A stretch of 64,000 nt of DNA from Pontiella desulfatans (GCF_900890425.1 NZ_CAAHFG010000002.1:744001-808000), one strand, 5' to 3'; counted from the stretch's first letter, positions 24,324 through 33,078 are shown. Numbers and translations: made by a program. Notes: generated by a model not told the origin, from the sequence alone.

Positions 24324-25574
24324 TTAAATGAAATTCAGCGTATCGTATTTGCCAAGTAGCACCGGCTTGCTGTCGACGCCCATGTGTTTTTCGAGCAGGG
24401 TGGCGTAGACGGAGCGGTAGTCGGTGGTGTGCGCGATGTCGCCCTTGACGAGGTCGTCGGGCGCCAGGCTCGGGCGCTTGCCGTAGCGGCCGCCCCTGAC
24501 CGCCCCGCCCATCACGAAGACGGGCTGCGCCACGCCGTGGTCGGTTCCGCCGCTGGCGTTTTCCTTCACCCGGCGACCGAATTCGGAATAGACCAGCACG
24601 CAGACGCGGTTGGAGAGGCCGGCGGCTTTCATCTCGGCGTGGAAGGCCTGTAGCCCGTCGCCGATCTCCTTCATCAGCGCCATGTGCGATCCGCTCTGGT
24701 TGGTGTGGGTGTCGAACCCGCCGCGCGAGAGGTAGTAGATGCCGGTGGGCATTTCGCCGCGGATCAGTTGAGCGGTAACCTGCAGCTCCTTGGCGAAGCG
24801 GCTGCCCGGAAACGTGGTTTCCGGCTTCACCCGTTTGAGGATGGTTTCGATCTGCTTGGCGCTGATGCTCGCTTCGGTGGCCGTGTTTTCAAGGAACTCC
24901 AGCGGGTTGAGGCCGGAGGTGTTGCCGACCGCGCCGCCGAGGTCGCCGATGGACTCGCCGGCGGTGGCTTCCATCCCGTCCTCCTCCATACCCATCATCT
25001 GCATCATCATGGCATCGGAGCCCTTGGCCTTCTTGACCCTGAGCTCGCGGGGGTCGTTGAAGGTGACGCCCTTGGGCATGGCGGCGGTGAAGGCCTGCGG
25101 GTTTTGTTTCCCGATGCAGAGGCCGATGCTGGCCGGCGACTCCTTGCAGTAGGTGTCGAAGTAGCGCCCGATCCATCCATGTTTCTCGAACGTCTTGGAA
25201 TCGGAGCCGGTATGCCAGATTTCGGTGGAACGGAAATGCGAGCGGTTGGGGTTGGGATAGCCCACGCCCTCGACGATGGCGAGCTGCCCTTCGTCATGGA
25301 TCGCCTTCAACCCGGTCAGGTTGGGGTGCAGCCCGGTGGCGCCGTCGATGGCAATGGCATCCGAGGGCTTGATGGCGATCTTGGGGCGCGCGGTGTAGTA
25401 GTGGTCGTTGTTGATCGGGACGACGGTGTTGAGCCCGTCGTTGCCGCCCGCCAGTTGGATGACGACCAGGATGGGGGCCTTGGTGTCCGGTGCGCCGAAT
25501 GTTGTGCGCGAGGCCATGCCGATGGCGCCGCCCCAGGCGGTGAGATAGGTGAATTCACGTCGATTCATTTTCAT
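24324..25574 (-). CDS. DUF1501 protein with Tat-like signal
   Basis: The protein has 416 residues. The N-terminus MKMNRREFTYLTAWGG is Tat-like (NRREF plus a hydrophobic stretch). The body has DUF1501 marks: PILVVIQLAGGNDGLNTVVP, RSHFRSTEIWHTG, GGFDTHTNQ, YSEFGRRVKENASGGTDHG. The fold is phosphatase/sulfatase-like, but the substrate is unknown. AAGGAG stands seven bases before the start. It follows the DUF1800 gene by 14 bp in the same operon, the usual arrangement of these two families. Confidence 0.88.
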   Translation of the reverse strand: MKMNRREFTYLTAWGGAIGMASRTTFGAPDTKAPILVVIQLAGGNDGLNTVVPINNDHYYTARPKIAIKPSDAIAIDGATGLHPNLTGLKAIHDEGQLAIVEGVGYPNPNRSHFRSTEIWHTGSDSKTFEKHGWIGRYFDTYCKESPASIGLCIGKQNPQAFTAAMPKGVTFNDPRELRVKKAKGSDAMMMQMMGMEEDGMEATAGESIGDLGGAVGNTSGLNPLEFLENTATEASISAKQIETILKRVKPETTFPGSRFAKELQVTAQLIRGEMPTGIYYLSRGGFDTHTNQSGSHMALMKEIGDGLQAFHAEMKAAGLSNRVCVLVYSEFGRRVKENASGGTDHGVAQPVFVMGGAVRGGRYGKRPSLAPDDLVKGDIAHTTDYRSVYATLLEKHMGVDSKPVLLGKYDTLNFI

Positions 25575-25588
25575 GATCCGTCTCCTTG

Positions 25589-27052
25589 CTACGTCAGTTG
25601 GTACTGCGGTGTGCTCATCATTACGTGCAATATATTCCGCACGTGGGCATCCGTCCACTCGTTTGCGGGTGGTTGTGCCCCGAGGAAGGCATTGAGCCGT
25701 TCCATGTCTTCGCCGGGCAGCTGGGCCTGGTAGACGCGGTCGACCAGGTAGTCGCGCGCCTGCCCGGTGCTTGCCCGCATGGCTTGTGGCAGCACGGTTT
25801 CGGTTTTCACGGTGTAGGGCAGGCGCTCGTTCTTCTCCTTGCCGCGCGGCCGGTGGTTGAGGAGCGACGACGCGAGGTTGTAGCGCTGCGTCAGCGACGA
25901 GGTGGTGATCCAGGCATAGCCGCCGTCCCAGCCCTTGACGTTGGGCGGGGCGAACAGCTCCTGGCACAGCGTTCGCATGGCATTCATGCCGAATCCGGGG
26001 TCGGGCTCGTCGATGCCCAGCACGATGCACGAACCGGCCAGCCATTGCGCCGGGCTCTTGATCTGCGTACGGATCGCTTTCTTGCCGTAGAATGCCTTGC
26101 TCATGAACATGGCCCTTAAGACAGGCGCGATTTCATAATTGTTCAATCTGAACTCGGCGGCCAGCTGGTCAACCAGCTCCGGCTCGGGGTCTTCGTAGGC
26201 AAAAAAGCGCCATAGCTTGGCCACCATGAACTTCGAGGCCTGCTCCTGCTCCAGGATGATCCGGATAATGTCGTGACCGTCGAAGTGGCCCTCCTGGCCA
26301 AAGAAAACCTTGGAGCCCTCGTCGTGATAGCGGTTTTTCTGCGGCTTGCCTTTTTTCGGTGGAAGGGGGGCGGTGGCATCGCGGAAGGCATACTTTTTCG
26401 AATCGACCATCCATCCGGTGAAGGCCCGGGCGGATTCCTTGATGTCCTGTTCGGAGTAGTGGCCTTCGCCAAGGGTGAACAGCTCCATCAGCTCGCGCGC
26501 ATAGTTTTCGTTGGCCGCGCCCGCCTTGGAGCGGGTGTTGTCGAGGTAGATCAGCATCGCCGGATCCTGCGAAACCGCGGTAACCAACTCCTTCCAGTTG
26601 CCCAGCCCATGTTTCCGGAAGGTTTGGTTTTGCAGATACATCATATAGGGGATGCGCACCTTGCGGGAGCTGGTCGCAAAATGGCCATGCCAGAAAAGCG
26701 TCATTTTTTCCTGCAGCTGGCTGGGGGAGGTGACCATCCGGTTGATCCACCAACCAACCAGTTCGCGCTGCTGTTCGTTGTATTCCTGCTGGATGATTTT
26801 CCGAACCGCTTGCTTTTCCTCTTCGTTGAGGCCTTGTTGCAACTCCTTGTAGTTGGGCTTTTCATCCACGCCCGGCCCAATCCACGAAGGGGGGGCGATA
26901 TCCGTGGCCGGGGTGAGAATCCGGTCGACCACCTCTTCCATCGGCCGGTTCTCGGCGGCCTCGATTTGCTCCGGGGTTGCGCCAAAACCGGATCGGGCCA
27001 GCAGGTGCGCGGCGCGCTTGCTGTTCCATTTCTCTGGGGATAGCTGCTTCAT
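25589..27052 (-). CDS. DUF1800 protein
   Basis: The protein has 487 residues. DUF1800 features are AAHLLARSGFGATPEQI near the N-terminus, TLFWHGHFATS, NENYARELMELFTLGEGHYSEQDI and VKGWDGGYAWI. No function is established; the family nearly always travels with DUF1501 in Planctomycetes, Verrucomicrobia and Bacteroidetes-like genomes. The start at 27052 is set by AAGGAG eight bases upstream. Earlier in-frame codons run through the intergenic region. No signal peptide is evident. Confidence 0.88.
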   Translation of the reverse strand: MKQLSPEKWNSKRAAHLLARSGFGATPEQIEAAENRPMEEVVDRILTPATDIAPPSWIGPGVDEKPNYKELQQGLNEEEKQAVRKIIQQEYNEQQRELVGWWINRMVTSPSQLQEKMTLFWHGHFATSSRKVRIPYMMYLQNQTFRKHGLGNWKELVTAVSQDPAMLIYLDNTRSKAGAANENYARELMELFTLGEGHYSEQDIKESARAFTGWMVDSKKYAFRDATAPLPPKKGKPQKNRYHDEGSKVFFGQEGHFDGHDIIRIILEQEQASKFMVAKLWRFFAYEDPEPELVDQLAAEFRLNNYEIAPVLRAMFMSKAFYGKKAIRTQIKSPAQWLAGSCIVLGIDEPDPGFGMNAMRTLCQELFAPPNVKGWDGGYAWITTSSLTQRYNLASSLLNHRPRGKEKNERLPYTVKTETVLPQAMRASTGQARDYLVDRVYQAQLPGEDMERLNAFLGAQPPANEWTDAHVRNILHVMMSTPQYQLT

Positions 27053-27169
27053 GACGGATGCTCCTTCCAATGGGATGACGAGGGTCGCTGGAAATATCGG
27101 ACAATTCAATGTTTAAAACATGATCGCGTATCACCATGTATTGCGCCGGGGAAAACGCAATTCCCGGGG

Positions 27170-27213
27170 CAGGCCACGTAACCATCCACGGCCGTGGATG
27201 GTTCCGTGGCCTG
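27170..27213. repeat. 44-bp near-perfect palindrome in a divergent promoter region
   Basis: AGGCCACGTAACCATCCACG and its mirror on the other side form 22-bp arms with one mismatch and no loop. It lies between the divergent DUF1800 and TPR genes. It could be an operator, a cruciform, or a dispersed repeat; only this copy was noticed. Confidence 0.6.
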
Positions 27214-27293
27214 TGCGGGAAGTCGATGGGAAGAATTGGCTTTATATTTTCCGGCCAATCGAAATAATGGTCGATCAACCATTGGGAATCTTG

Positions 27294-29828
27294 ATGCGGC
27301 ATACCCGTTTATCCATTTTAATAGTGTTTTCGCTGTTGTTCGCCCTAGGGGCGGTTGCGCAGAATGCGGTTCCAAAACCGGAGAGTACGCGCCTGCCGAA
27401 CATACGGGCATCGCTGGACGACGGTTTTTATGTGCTGGCCGAGCAGCAGGCCCGGGGCGTGTTGCGCTCGGAGGAACCGAACCCGGATGATGTCCGCGAG
27501 GCGGTGCTGCTGCTCTCGCATGCCTTGTGGGGGCAAAAGCGATATTCCGAAATGCTGGAGTTGTTGAAGGAATACGACGGAGAACCGGGCTATGTCTACT
27601 GGCGGGCCCGCGCCAACTTCGAATTGCGGAAATACAGCGTGGCGCTCAAGGAACTGGCCAAGGGCGGCGAGGCCATGGCGCAAAGCCGCTACGCCCCCTC
27701 GGCCCTGCGGCTCCGGGCAAGCATGGAGCTGAAAAACGGAAAGCTCGATGAGGCCGAAGCGTCCTACCTGCAATTTTCCAAGGCGTTTCCCCAGCATCGC
27801 GACCGCATCGAAAACCAATTTGATCTGGCGGCGGTCTACACCCGGCAAAAGCGCATTCCCGAAGCGATTGCCATCTATGAGGCGCTGGCGAAAGAGAGCG
27901 GCGCACAGGCCACGCAACGGGCCCGGCTCAAGCTGGCGCACGTGCTTTACACCCAAGGCGGGCAGGAAAATTTCGATCCCGCCCGCGACCTGCTGGCCGG
28001 ACTGGCCACGAACCAGCAGACGCGCCTGGCCTACCGCATCGATGCCTATGTCGACCTCGCTGCGCTCGAAGAAACGGCGGGCCGGCAGGAGCCGTCGGTG
28101 GCGGCCATGCGCCGGGCCATCCTGCTTTCACCCGATGCCCGCCAGCGGGTGCCGCTAAAGATGTCGCTCGCACGCATGCTGCTGCGGGAAGGCGACACGG
28201 GCGGGGCGCTCAAGGTGCTCGAAGAGTGCCGTGCGGAAGCCCCGAACGAAACCATTGCCGCAGAACTTCAACTGGAAAAGGCCGGCGCGCTCCTGCAGGC
28301 CAAACGCTATGCGGAAGCCGACGAAGCCTATCAGGTTTATCTGGATGTCGCCGTCGATCCGGACGGATTGGCCAAGGCCTATTTCGGCAAAGGGGTTGCC
28401 CTGTGGTCGATCGAACCGGGGCGCTATGCCGAGGCCGCCGTGGTGCTCGACAAGGCGGTGAACGAGCTGAAGCTGCCCGCCGACAAGGCCGCTGCACTGT
28501 TCAAGTCCGGCGATGCCTACTACAAGGCCGGGAAATACGAGGATGCCGAAAAACGCTACAAGGATTTCATTACCCAGTATTCCGATTCGGAGAACGTGCC
28601 GAACGCGCTCTACCAGCAAGGGCTGGCGCTGGCGCGCGGCGGCAAGCGGCCCGAGGCCCTCCAGGTGTTCCAGACGCTGGAGCAGAACCATGCCTCCAGC
28701 GGGTTCGCCGAAAAGGCGGCACTGCGGGCCGCGGACGTTTTGTGGGCGAGCCAGAAATGGGAGGAGGTGCTGGCGAAATACACGCTGATCGGCCAGACCT
28801 ATACCAACAGCCCGGCCACCCAGGCGCTCAGCGAGCACCAGCGGGGAATCGCCCTCTACAAGCTTCGGCAGTTCCCGGAAGCGCAGAAGGCCTTCGAGAG
28901 CGTGATGGCCAACTATCCGCAGAGCGAGCACGTTCCCCAGGCCACCTACCTGCGCGGCTTCAGCCTCGCCTGGCAGGGGAAAACCGAGGAGGGCGTCAAG
29001 ACCTGCCAGGACTTCATCGAAACCTATCCCGACTCCGAATGGACACCGGAGGTGATTTTCTGGTTGGCGGAACACCACTTCAACCAAGGCAACTATACGG
29101 ATGCAGAACCGCTCTTCCTGCGGATCGCCGCCGACTTCAAGGGCAACCGCCTGGCGCCGCGGGCGCTCTATTGGGCCGGGCGCTGCGCCTCGGCGCAGTC
29201 GAGCTATGTGACGGCGATCGAGCGCTATTCGGAGATCGCCAAGAACTATCCCGAAAGCGAGATCCTGCCGCAGACCCGCTTTGCCCAGGGCGATGCCTTG
29301 ACCGAGCTCGGCGAGTTTGCCCGCGCCATCCTGGCCTTCGAGGAAATCATCAAGAACTATCCGGAGAGCTATCTGGTGAACGGGGCCTGGGGGCGCAAGG
29401 GCGGTTGCCAGTTTACGCTGGCGAGCGACAACCCGGCGCGCTATGCCGAGGCCATGAACTCCTACCAGGCCATCCTCGACCGCGCCTCCGCGCCGGTGGC
29501 GCTCAAGCTCGAGGCCGAATACTGGATTGGGCGTTGCCTCGAAAAAACCAATGTGCCCGACAAAGCCTTCAGCCGCTACATGAACGTGGTCTACACCTTC
29601 ATCAACGACAATGTGGAGCATTCTCCCTATAGCGTGATCTGGTTCACCCGCTCCGCATTCGGGGCGGCGACGCTCAAGGAAAAGGAAAAGGCCTGGAAGG
29701 AAGCGGTGCAAGTCTACGAACGCGTCATCCAGGCCAATGTGCCGGCCAAGGACGAGGCGGCCAAGCGCATCGAAAAAATCAAGGCGGACAATTGGCTGAT
29801 GTTTCAGCAAGCAGAGGAGACGGAATAA
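27294..29828 (+). CDS. Large TPR-repeat exported protein of a Ton/Tol-type operon
   Basis: The protein has 844 residues. A signal peptide (MRHTRLSILIVFSLLFALGAVA) precedes about 18-20 TPR units over the rest of the chain, with recurring patterns such as GKYEDAEKRYKDFITQYSDS and YPDSEWTPEVIFWLAEHHF. These look like YbgF/BamD-style periplasmic repeats. The start at 27294 is chosen for the signal peptide; only a weak GGGAA precedes it. Its TAA overlaps the ExbB-like start by one base (TAATG), so it belongs to the energy-transduction operon and may contact the envelope or an outer-membrane receptor. Confidence 0.8.
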   Translation: MRHTRLSILIVFSLLFALGAVAQNAVPKPESTRLPNIRASLDDGFYVLAEQQARGVLRSEEPNPDDVREAVLLLSHALWGQKRYSEMLELLKEYDGEPGYVYWRARANFELRKYSVALKELAKGGEAMAQSRYAPSALRLRASMELKNGKLDEAEASYLQFSKAFPQHRDRIENQFDLAAVYTRQKRIPEAIAIYEALAKESGAQATQRARLKLAHVLYTQGGQENFDPARDLLAGLATNQQTRLAYRIDAYVDLAALEETAGRQEPSVAAMRRAILLSPDARQRVPLKMSLARMLLREGDTGGALKVLEECRAEAPNETIAAELQLEKAGALLQAKRYAEADEAYQVYLDVAVDPDGLAKAYFGKGVALWSIEPGRYAEAAVVLDKAVNELKLPADKAAALFKSGDAYYKAGKYEDAEKRYKDFITQYSDSENVPNALYQQGLALARGGKRPEALQVFQTLEQNHASSGFAEKAALRAADVLWASQKWEEVLAKYTLIGQTYTNSPATQALSEHQRGIALYKLRQFPEAQKAFESVMANYPQSEHVPQATYLRGFSLAWQGKTEEGVKTCQDFIETYPDSEWTPEVIFWLAEHHFNQGNYTDAEPLFLRIAADFKGNRLAPRALYWAGRCASAQSSYVTAIERYSEIAKNYPESEILPQTRFAQGDALTELGEFARAILAFEEIIKNYPESYLVNGAWGRKGGCQFTLASDNPARYAEAMNSYQAILDRASAPVALKLEAEYWIGRCLEKTNVPDKAFSRYMNVVYTFINDNVEHSPYSVIWFTRSAFGAATLKEKEKAWKEAVQVYERVIQANVPAKDEAAKRIEKIKADNWLMFQQAEETE

Positions 29829-30472
29829 TGTGGGAACTGATGGTTAAAGGTGGATGGATCATGTGGCCGCTCCTGGTATGCAGCGTGGCGGCGGCCATCC
29901 TGTTCCTGGAACGCGTGTTCCATCTGCACCGCGCCCAGATCAAGCAGGACGATTTCCTCAGCGGCATCTACACCATTGTCAACCGCGGCAATACCACCGA
30001 GGCCGTATCGATTTGCGATCAAACCCCCGGCCCCGTCGCGCACATCGTCCGCACCGGGTTGCTGCATGCCGATGAGCCGCCGGAGGAACTCAAGCAAACC
30101 ATCACCAAGGCCGGACTCGGGGAAATCCCGCGCCTGGAAAAAAACCTGGGCGGCTTGCTGACCATTGCACAGGTCTCGCCGCTGCTGGGATTGATGGGCA
30201 CGGTCATCGGGCTGGTCCGTGTTTTCATGGCCATGCAGCAGAATGCTCCCCTGGCCGAGATCGGCGATCTTTCCGGAGGTATTTGGCAGGCACTCACCAC
30301 CACCGCCTTTGGATTGGGCGTTTCGATTCCATCCTTTGCCGGCTACAACTTCCTGCTCAGCCGGGTGGAGACCATCACGCTGAACATGGAATATGCCGCC
30401 GAGGAGGTCTATCGCTTCCTCGTCTACGACCGAAGCAGCCCAACGGGGGAATCCGGCGATGAAACCCTTTGA
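29828..30472 (+). CDS. MotA/TolQ/ExbB proton-channel family protein
   Basis: The protein has 214 residues and three membrane spans: an N-terminal one (GGWIMWPLLVCSVAAAILFLE) and a pair in the C-terminal half. The latter include LTIAQVSPLLGLMGTVIGLV and WQALTTTAFGLGVSIPSFAGY, the conserved TolQ/ExbB region. It forms the stator with the ExbD-like product and couples the proton gradient to an envelope process. It is translated from TAATG after the TPR gene, and its 3' end overlaps the ExbD gene by 14 bp. Confidence 0.88.
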   Translation: MWELMVKGGWIMWPLLVCSVAAAILFLERVFHLHRAQIKQDDFLSGIYTIVNRGNTTEAVSICDQTPGPVAHIVRTGLLHADEPPEELKQTITKAGLGEIPRLEKNLGGLLTIAQVSPLLGLMGTVIGLVRVFMAMQQNAPLAEIGDLSGGIWQALTTTAFGLGVSIPSFAGYNFLLSRVETITLNMEYAAEEVYRFLVYDRSSPTGESGDETL

Positions 30473-30920
30473 CCCGCACGCCAAAAGCCAGCAGCTGCGC
30501 CGCTTCAAGCCAACGCGCAAGCCCGCCGGGGTGTTCACCATTAGCGTGGCTTTCAGCGATGCGGCGCTCTTGGCGCTGGCCTTCTTCCTGGCCGTTTCTC
30601 CCTTTGTCATGCAACCGGGAATCAATATCAGCCTGCCGGAATCCGCGTTCAGCGGCGGTGCGCGTTTCGAGTCGATGGTGCTCTCCATCACACGCGGAGG
30701 GTGGTTCTATTTCGACGATGAACGCCTCGACCTCGACCGCCTTGCCCTGGCCCTGGAATCCGCGGCCGGCAAGCACCGCGGTTCGCCGCTGATCATCGAG
30801 GCCGATGAACGCGTGGCGCATGGAACCGTGATCAAGGCGTGGAACGCCGCAATGGATGCCGGCATCTCCGAAGTCTCAATCGCCACGAAAATCGCCGCCG
30901 TCGAGGAGCCTGTGCAATGA
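30459..30920 (+). CDS. ExbD/TolR-family protein
   Basis: The protein has 153 residues. One N-terminal membrane helix (SDAALLALAFFLAVSPFVM) has the acidic residue expected near its start (FSDAA). The periplasmic domain follows the ExbD layout (LPESAFSGG, LSITRGGWFYFDDERLDLD, PLIIEADERVAHGTVIKAW, SEVSIATK). It partners the preceding ExbB-like channel. The start overlaps that gene, and the TGA overlaps the following TonB-like gene (ATGA). Confidence 0.85.
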   Translation: MKPFDPHAKSQQLRRFKPTRKPAGVFTISVAFSDAALLALAFFLAVSPFVMQPGINISLPESAFSGGARFESMVLSITRGGWFYFDDERLDLDRLALALESAAGKHRGSPLIIEADERVAHGTVIKAWNAAMDAGISEVSIATKIAAVEEPVQ

Positions 30921-31672
30921 CCCACCCCCCCTCCAACAGGGGATTGCTATGGGCGGCATTGGTTGGTGTTGCTGCACATCTGTTGCTTTTTGTTGTCCTG
31001 TCGCCGGCGGGACGCAACGGAATCGGCGGTGTGCGGGTGCCCCCCCAGACGGGCTATATGATGCAACTGGATAAAAGCTTTCCACTTACCGAAACCCAAA
31101 TTCGCACGGTGAAGTCGCCCGTGGTCTTTTCCCTTCCTTCCGGCATGGGATTCAGCCGCGAACTGTTCCTGAACGATGTGGTTACGCCGTTGAACACCCT
31201 TTCGCGGCCCGAGCAGTCCGAAAGCTTCCTGGAGGTTGATCCGGTTTCGCAAGTCCCGGATCACCGGTTGGTGCCGCAGGGGTTGATGCTGGCCGGCGAT
31301 GGGGGCGAACCCTCCTTGCCGGTCGATGTGTTCGTGGCGCCGGAAGCGCAACCGGCCGCCCGGCGCGTAACGATCGCGCCCGAACTGAAGGAGCGTCTCG
31401 AAGGCGGCATCGTGCTTCCGGCATCGTTGAACCTGGAGGTGCAAAAGGCCTGGGAAGCGCGCGCGTCCGTCAGCGTGTCCGAAGCCGGTTCCGTTCAGCA
31501 TGTGTTTCTTGAGCGCCCGCTCGAATCCGCGTCGCTGAACCGGCAGGTATTGCTGCTGCTCTACGGCTTGCATTTCAAGCCGGGGGAGTCCATCGAGGGT
31601 AGCATCGAGATCTACTCGCCCGAAACATCCGCCAAGCCCGAAACCGCCGCCAAGGAAAAGGAGGGGAAATGA
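30917..31672 (+). CDS. TonB-like energy transducer (divergent)
   Basis: The protein has 251 residues. A single N-terminal membrane helix (GLLWAALVGVAAHLLLFVVL) precedes a long periplasmic region. The C-terminal 80 residues could form a TonB-like domain (ARASVSVSEAGSVQHVFLER, QVLLLLYGLHFKPGES), but the usual Pro-rich spacer and YP motif are absent. Position after ExbB and ExbD is the main reason for the call. Both ends overlap neighbours by four bases (ATGA), so translation is tightly coupled. Confidence 0.55.
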   Translation: MTHPPSNRGLLWAALVGVAAHLLLFVVLSPAGRNGIGGVRVPPQTGYMMQLDKSFPLTETQIRTVKSPVVFSLPSGMGFSRELFLNDVVTPLNTLSRPEQSESFLEVDPVSQVPDHRLVPQGLMLAGDGGEPSLPVDVFVAPEAQPAARRVTIAPELKERLEGGIVLPASLNLEVQKAWEARASVSVSEAGSVQHVFLERPLESASLNRQVLLLLYGLHFKPGESIEGSIEIYSPETSAKPETAAKEKEGK

Positions 31673-31899
31673 TTTCCCTGGAGTTGGGCACCATCATGGT
31701 GGTTTTCGTCAGTGTGCCGTTGTTGGTTACCGCCATACTGGCGCTGGTCTACAACTTCCGCAACATGCACCACCCGATGCGCGAACGCGAGAGCATCTAC
31801 GAATGTTCCCGCTGCGGCCATGTCTACGCCTTCGCCCGCAGCCGCCCGATGGACCGCTGCCCCCGCTGCGGCAACCTCAATGAGGCCGTCAGGACTTAA
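31669..31899 (+). CDS. Small membrane protein with a C-terminal zinc ribbon
   Basis: The protein has 76 residues. One membrane helix (TIMVVFVSVPLLVTAILALVY) is followed by a cytosolic or periplasmic zinc ribbon with two CXXC pairs (YECSRCGHVYA, DRCPRCGNLNE). It starts inside the stop of the TonB-like gene (ATGA), as the fifth gene of the Ton-type operon. Rubredoxin-like knuckles of this sort usually bind Zn. Its role in the operon is unknown. Confidence 0.7.
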   Translation: MISLELGTIMVVFVSVPLLVTAILALVYNFRNMHHPMRERESIYECSRCGHVYAFARSRPMDRCPRCGNLNEAVRT

Positions 31900-31917
31900 C
31901 TTCCCTTGGAGATCGAC

Positions 31918-32178
31918 ATGGGACTCGATGGCGTTGAGTTGATCATGGAAACCGAAAATGTCTTTGGTATTCGAATCGAGGATGAAGAGGCGGAGGTTTG
32001 CCTGCACCCAAGGGATGTGATCGAACTGGTCTGGTCGAAGGTCAGTCATGCGGATAAAGCCGTGTGCCCATCGCAACGGGCTTTTTGCATTAGCCGCCGG
32101 GCATTGGTGGATGTCTTCGGTATTGCAGAGGAGCAGTATTCGGAAGATGCCCGTTTCGTGGAGGATTATGGGGTTTGA
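31918..32178 (+). CDS. Acyl-carrier-protein-like small protein lacking the Ser
   Basis: The protein has 86 residues. The N-terminal 45 residues resemble helices II-III of an acyl carrier protein (MGLDGVELIMETENVFGIRI, then EDEEAEVCLHPRDVIELV). The phosphopantetheine Ser of the usual DSL/DSV motif is Gly here. The start at 31918 has GGAG six bases upstream; a TTG four codons earlier is possible. It may be a degenerate carrier, or a regulatory protein of the same fold. It follows the zinc-ribbon gene by 18 bp and ends just before a hairpin at 32199. Confidence 0.55.
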   Translation: MGLDGVELIMETENVFGIRIEDEEAEVCLHPRDVIELVWSKVSHADKAVCPSQRAFCISRRALVDVFGIAEEQYSEDARFVEDYGV

Positions 32179-32198
32179 GCCTGGTGGATATCGCCCAA

Positions 32199-32227
32199 TC
32201 CGAAACGACGGCCGTCGATTTGGATCA
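32199..32227. terminator. Bidirectional hairpin between convergent genes
   Basis: ATCCGAAACGACGG and CCGTCGATTTGGAT form a near-perfect stem-loop between the ACP-like gene and the end of the PaaX-like gene. Its core GACGGCCGTC also occurs upstream of the PaaX-like gene at 33064-33078. It may serve as a terminator for both. Confidence 0.5.
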
Positions 32228-33043
32228 GGCGTTTTGGAGCGTCTTCCCAATGGATTCAAAAAGTGTTCGGTGGAGGCCGATGGCCCGTTCCCCTTCATAG
32301 CCGGGAGGCCAAAGAATTTTTGGTAGCAGGGGGTCTTCGGAGAACGCTGCACCTAGGCCTTCAAGGGACAGGCGTATGAGCGGGGCAAGATCTTCCACGC
32401 CGACCTTCCCGTTGGCCAACCGGGCCATGTTTTCTTCCATCACGTTGCAGTAGTGGGACTGGATTTGCTTCACCCGATCAAAATCCCATGCATCATCAAC
32501 CACGCGCCGGTTTGGCAATCCAAGCACGGTTCTTGATTCGAACAAATAGGCGAAGGCATCCACCGATGCCGCCTTGACCAAGTCGTCGAATTCGGGGCGA
32601 ATGTCAATCGGTGTGATCCACACGCTCTGCTGAAGGCATCCCATGTTCAGGCGTTTGAGGAATTGCCTTAATACGTCGCGATACTTGCGGTCGGCTTCGG
32701 GAACGTCGTAGACGAAGAGGTACCAAATGCTGTTCCATTTCCTGCTCCACGCCTTTTCCGGGTTGAAATAGTCGGGGAGGCTGCCTTCACCCGCTTCTGT
32801 CAATGTAAGTTTGGGGGTTCGTCCTCCCTCGCGGTGGTGAACAAGCAGCCCCTTGTCGCGCAATCGGTAAGTCGCATCCCTATATAGTTTTTGGTTGGGA
32901 TAGCACGAGCGGTTTAGTACGGCCCAGCCGCCCCTGCTGAGGAACACGGAGGCGACATCCAGCAGTTCGAGTAGCTCCATCGCCATGCGCCGCCTAACGA
33001 CGGGGAAGCTGATGTCCGGATGATGGAATGTCGCCCATTGCAT
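32225..33043 (-). CDS. PaaX-family transcriptional regulator
   Basis: The protein has 272 residues. An N-terminal winged helix (RRRMAMELLELLDVASVFLS) is followed by a Cas2-like ferredoxin-fold domain (WYLFVYDVPEADRKYRDVLR, FLKRLNMGCLQQSVWITP) and a C-terminal helical domain (ENMARLANGKVGVEDLAPLI). This order defines the PaaX group, which represses phenylacetate or other catabolic genes; a member of other function is equally possible here. No phenylacetate genes are nearby. The start is taken at 33043, and a later ATG would also leave the HTH intact. Confidence 0.75.
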   Translation of the reverse strand: MQWATFHHPDISFPVVRRRMAMELLELLDVASVFLSRGGWAVLNRSCYPNQKLYRDATYRLRDKGLLVHHREGGRTPKLTLTEAGEGSLPDYFNPEKAWSRKWNSIWYLFVYDVPEADRKYRDVLRQFLKRLNMGCLQQSVWITPIDIRPEFDDLVKAASVDAFAYLFESRTVLGLPNRRVVDDAWDFDRVKQIQSHYCNVMEENMARLANGKVGVEDLAPLIRLSLEGLGAAFSEDPLLPKILWPPGYEGERAIGLHRTLFESIGKTLQNA

Positions 33044-33063
33044 GCCCGAAGTGTCGTATCTAA

Positions 33064-33078
33064 ATCGACGGCCGTCAA
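33064..33078. promoter_or_regulatory. Palindromic site upstream of the PaaX-like gene
   Basis: AAATCGACGGCCGTC contains the palindrome GACGGCCGTC. It sits 21 bp upstream of the regulator start, and an inverted copy lies after the gene's stop. It could be the autoregulatory operator. The remaining gap up to 33210 has no gene. Confidence 0.4.

Noticed and set aside
32225-33043. Cas2-like ferredoxin fold in the regulator at 32.2 kb
   Set aside because: The Cas2-like segment lies between a winged helix and a C-terminal helical domain, which is the PaaX architecture. No CRISPR repeats or other cas genes are present in the window.
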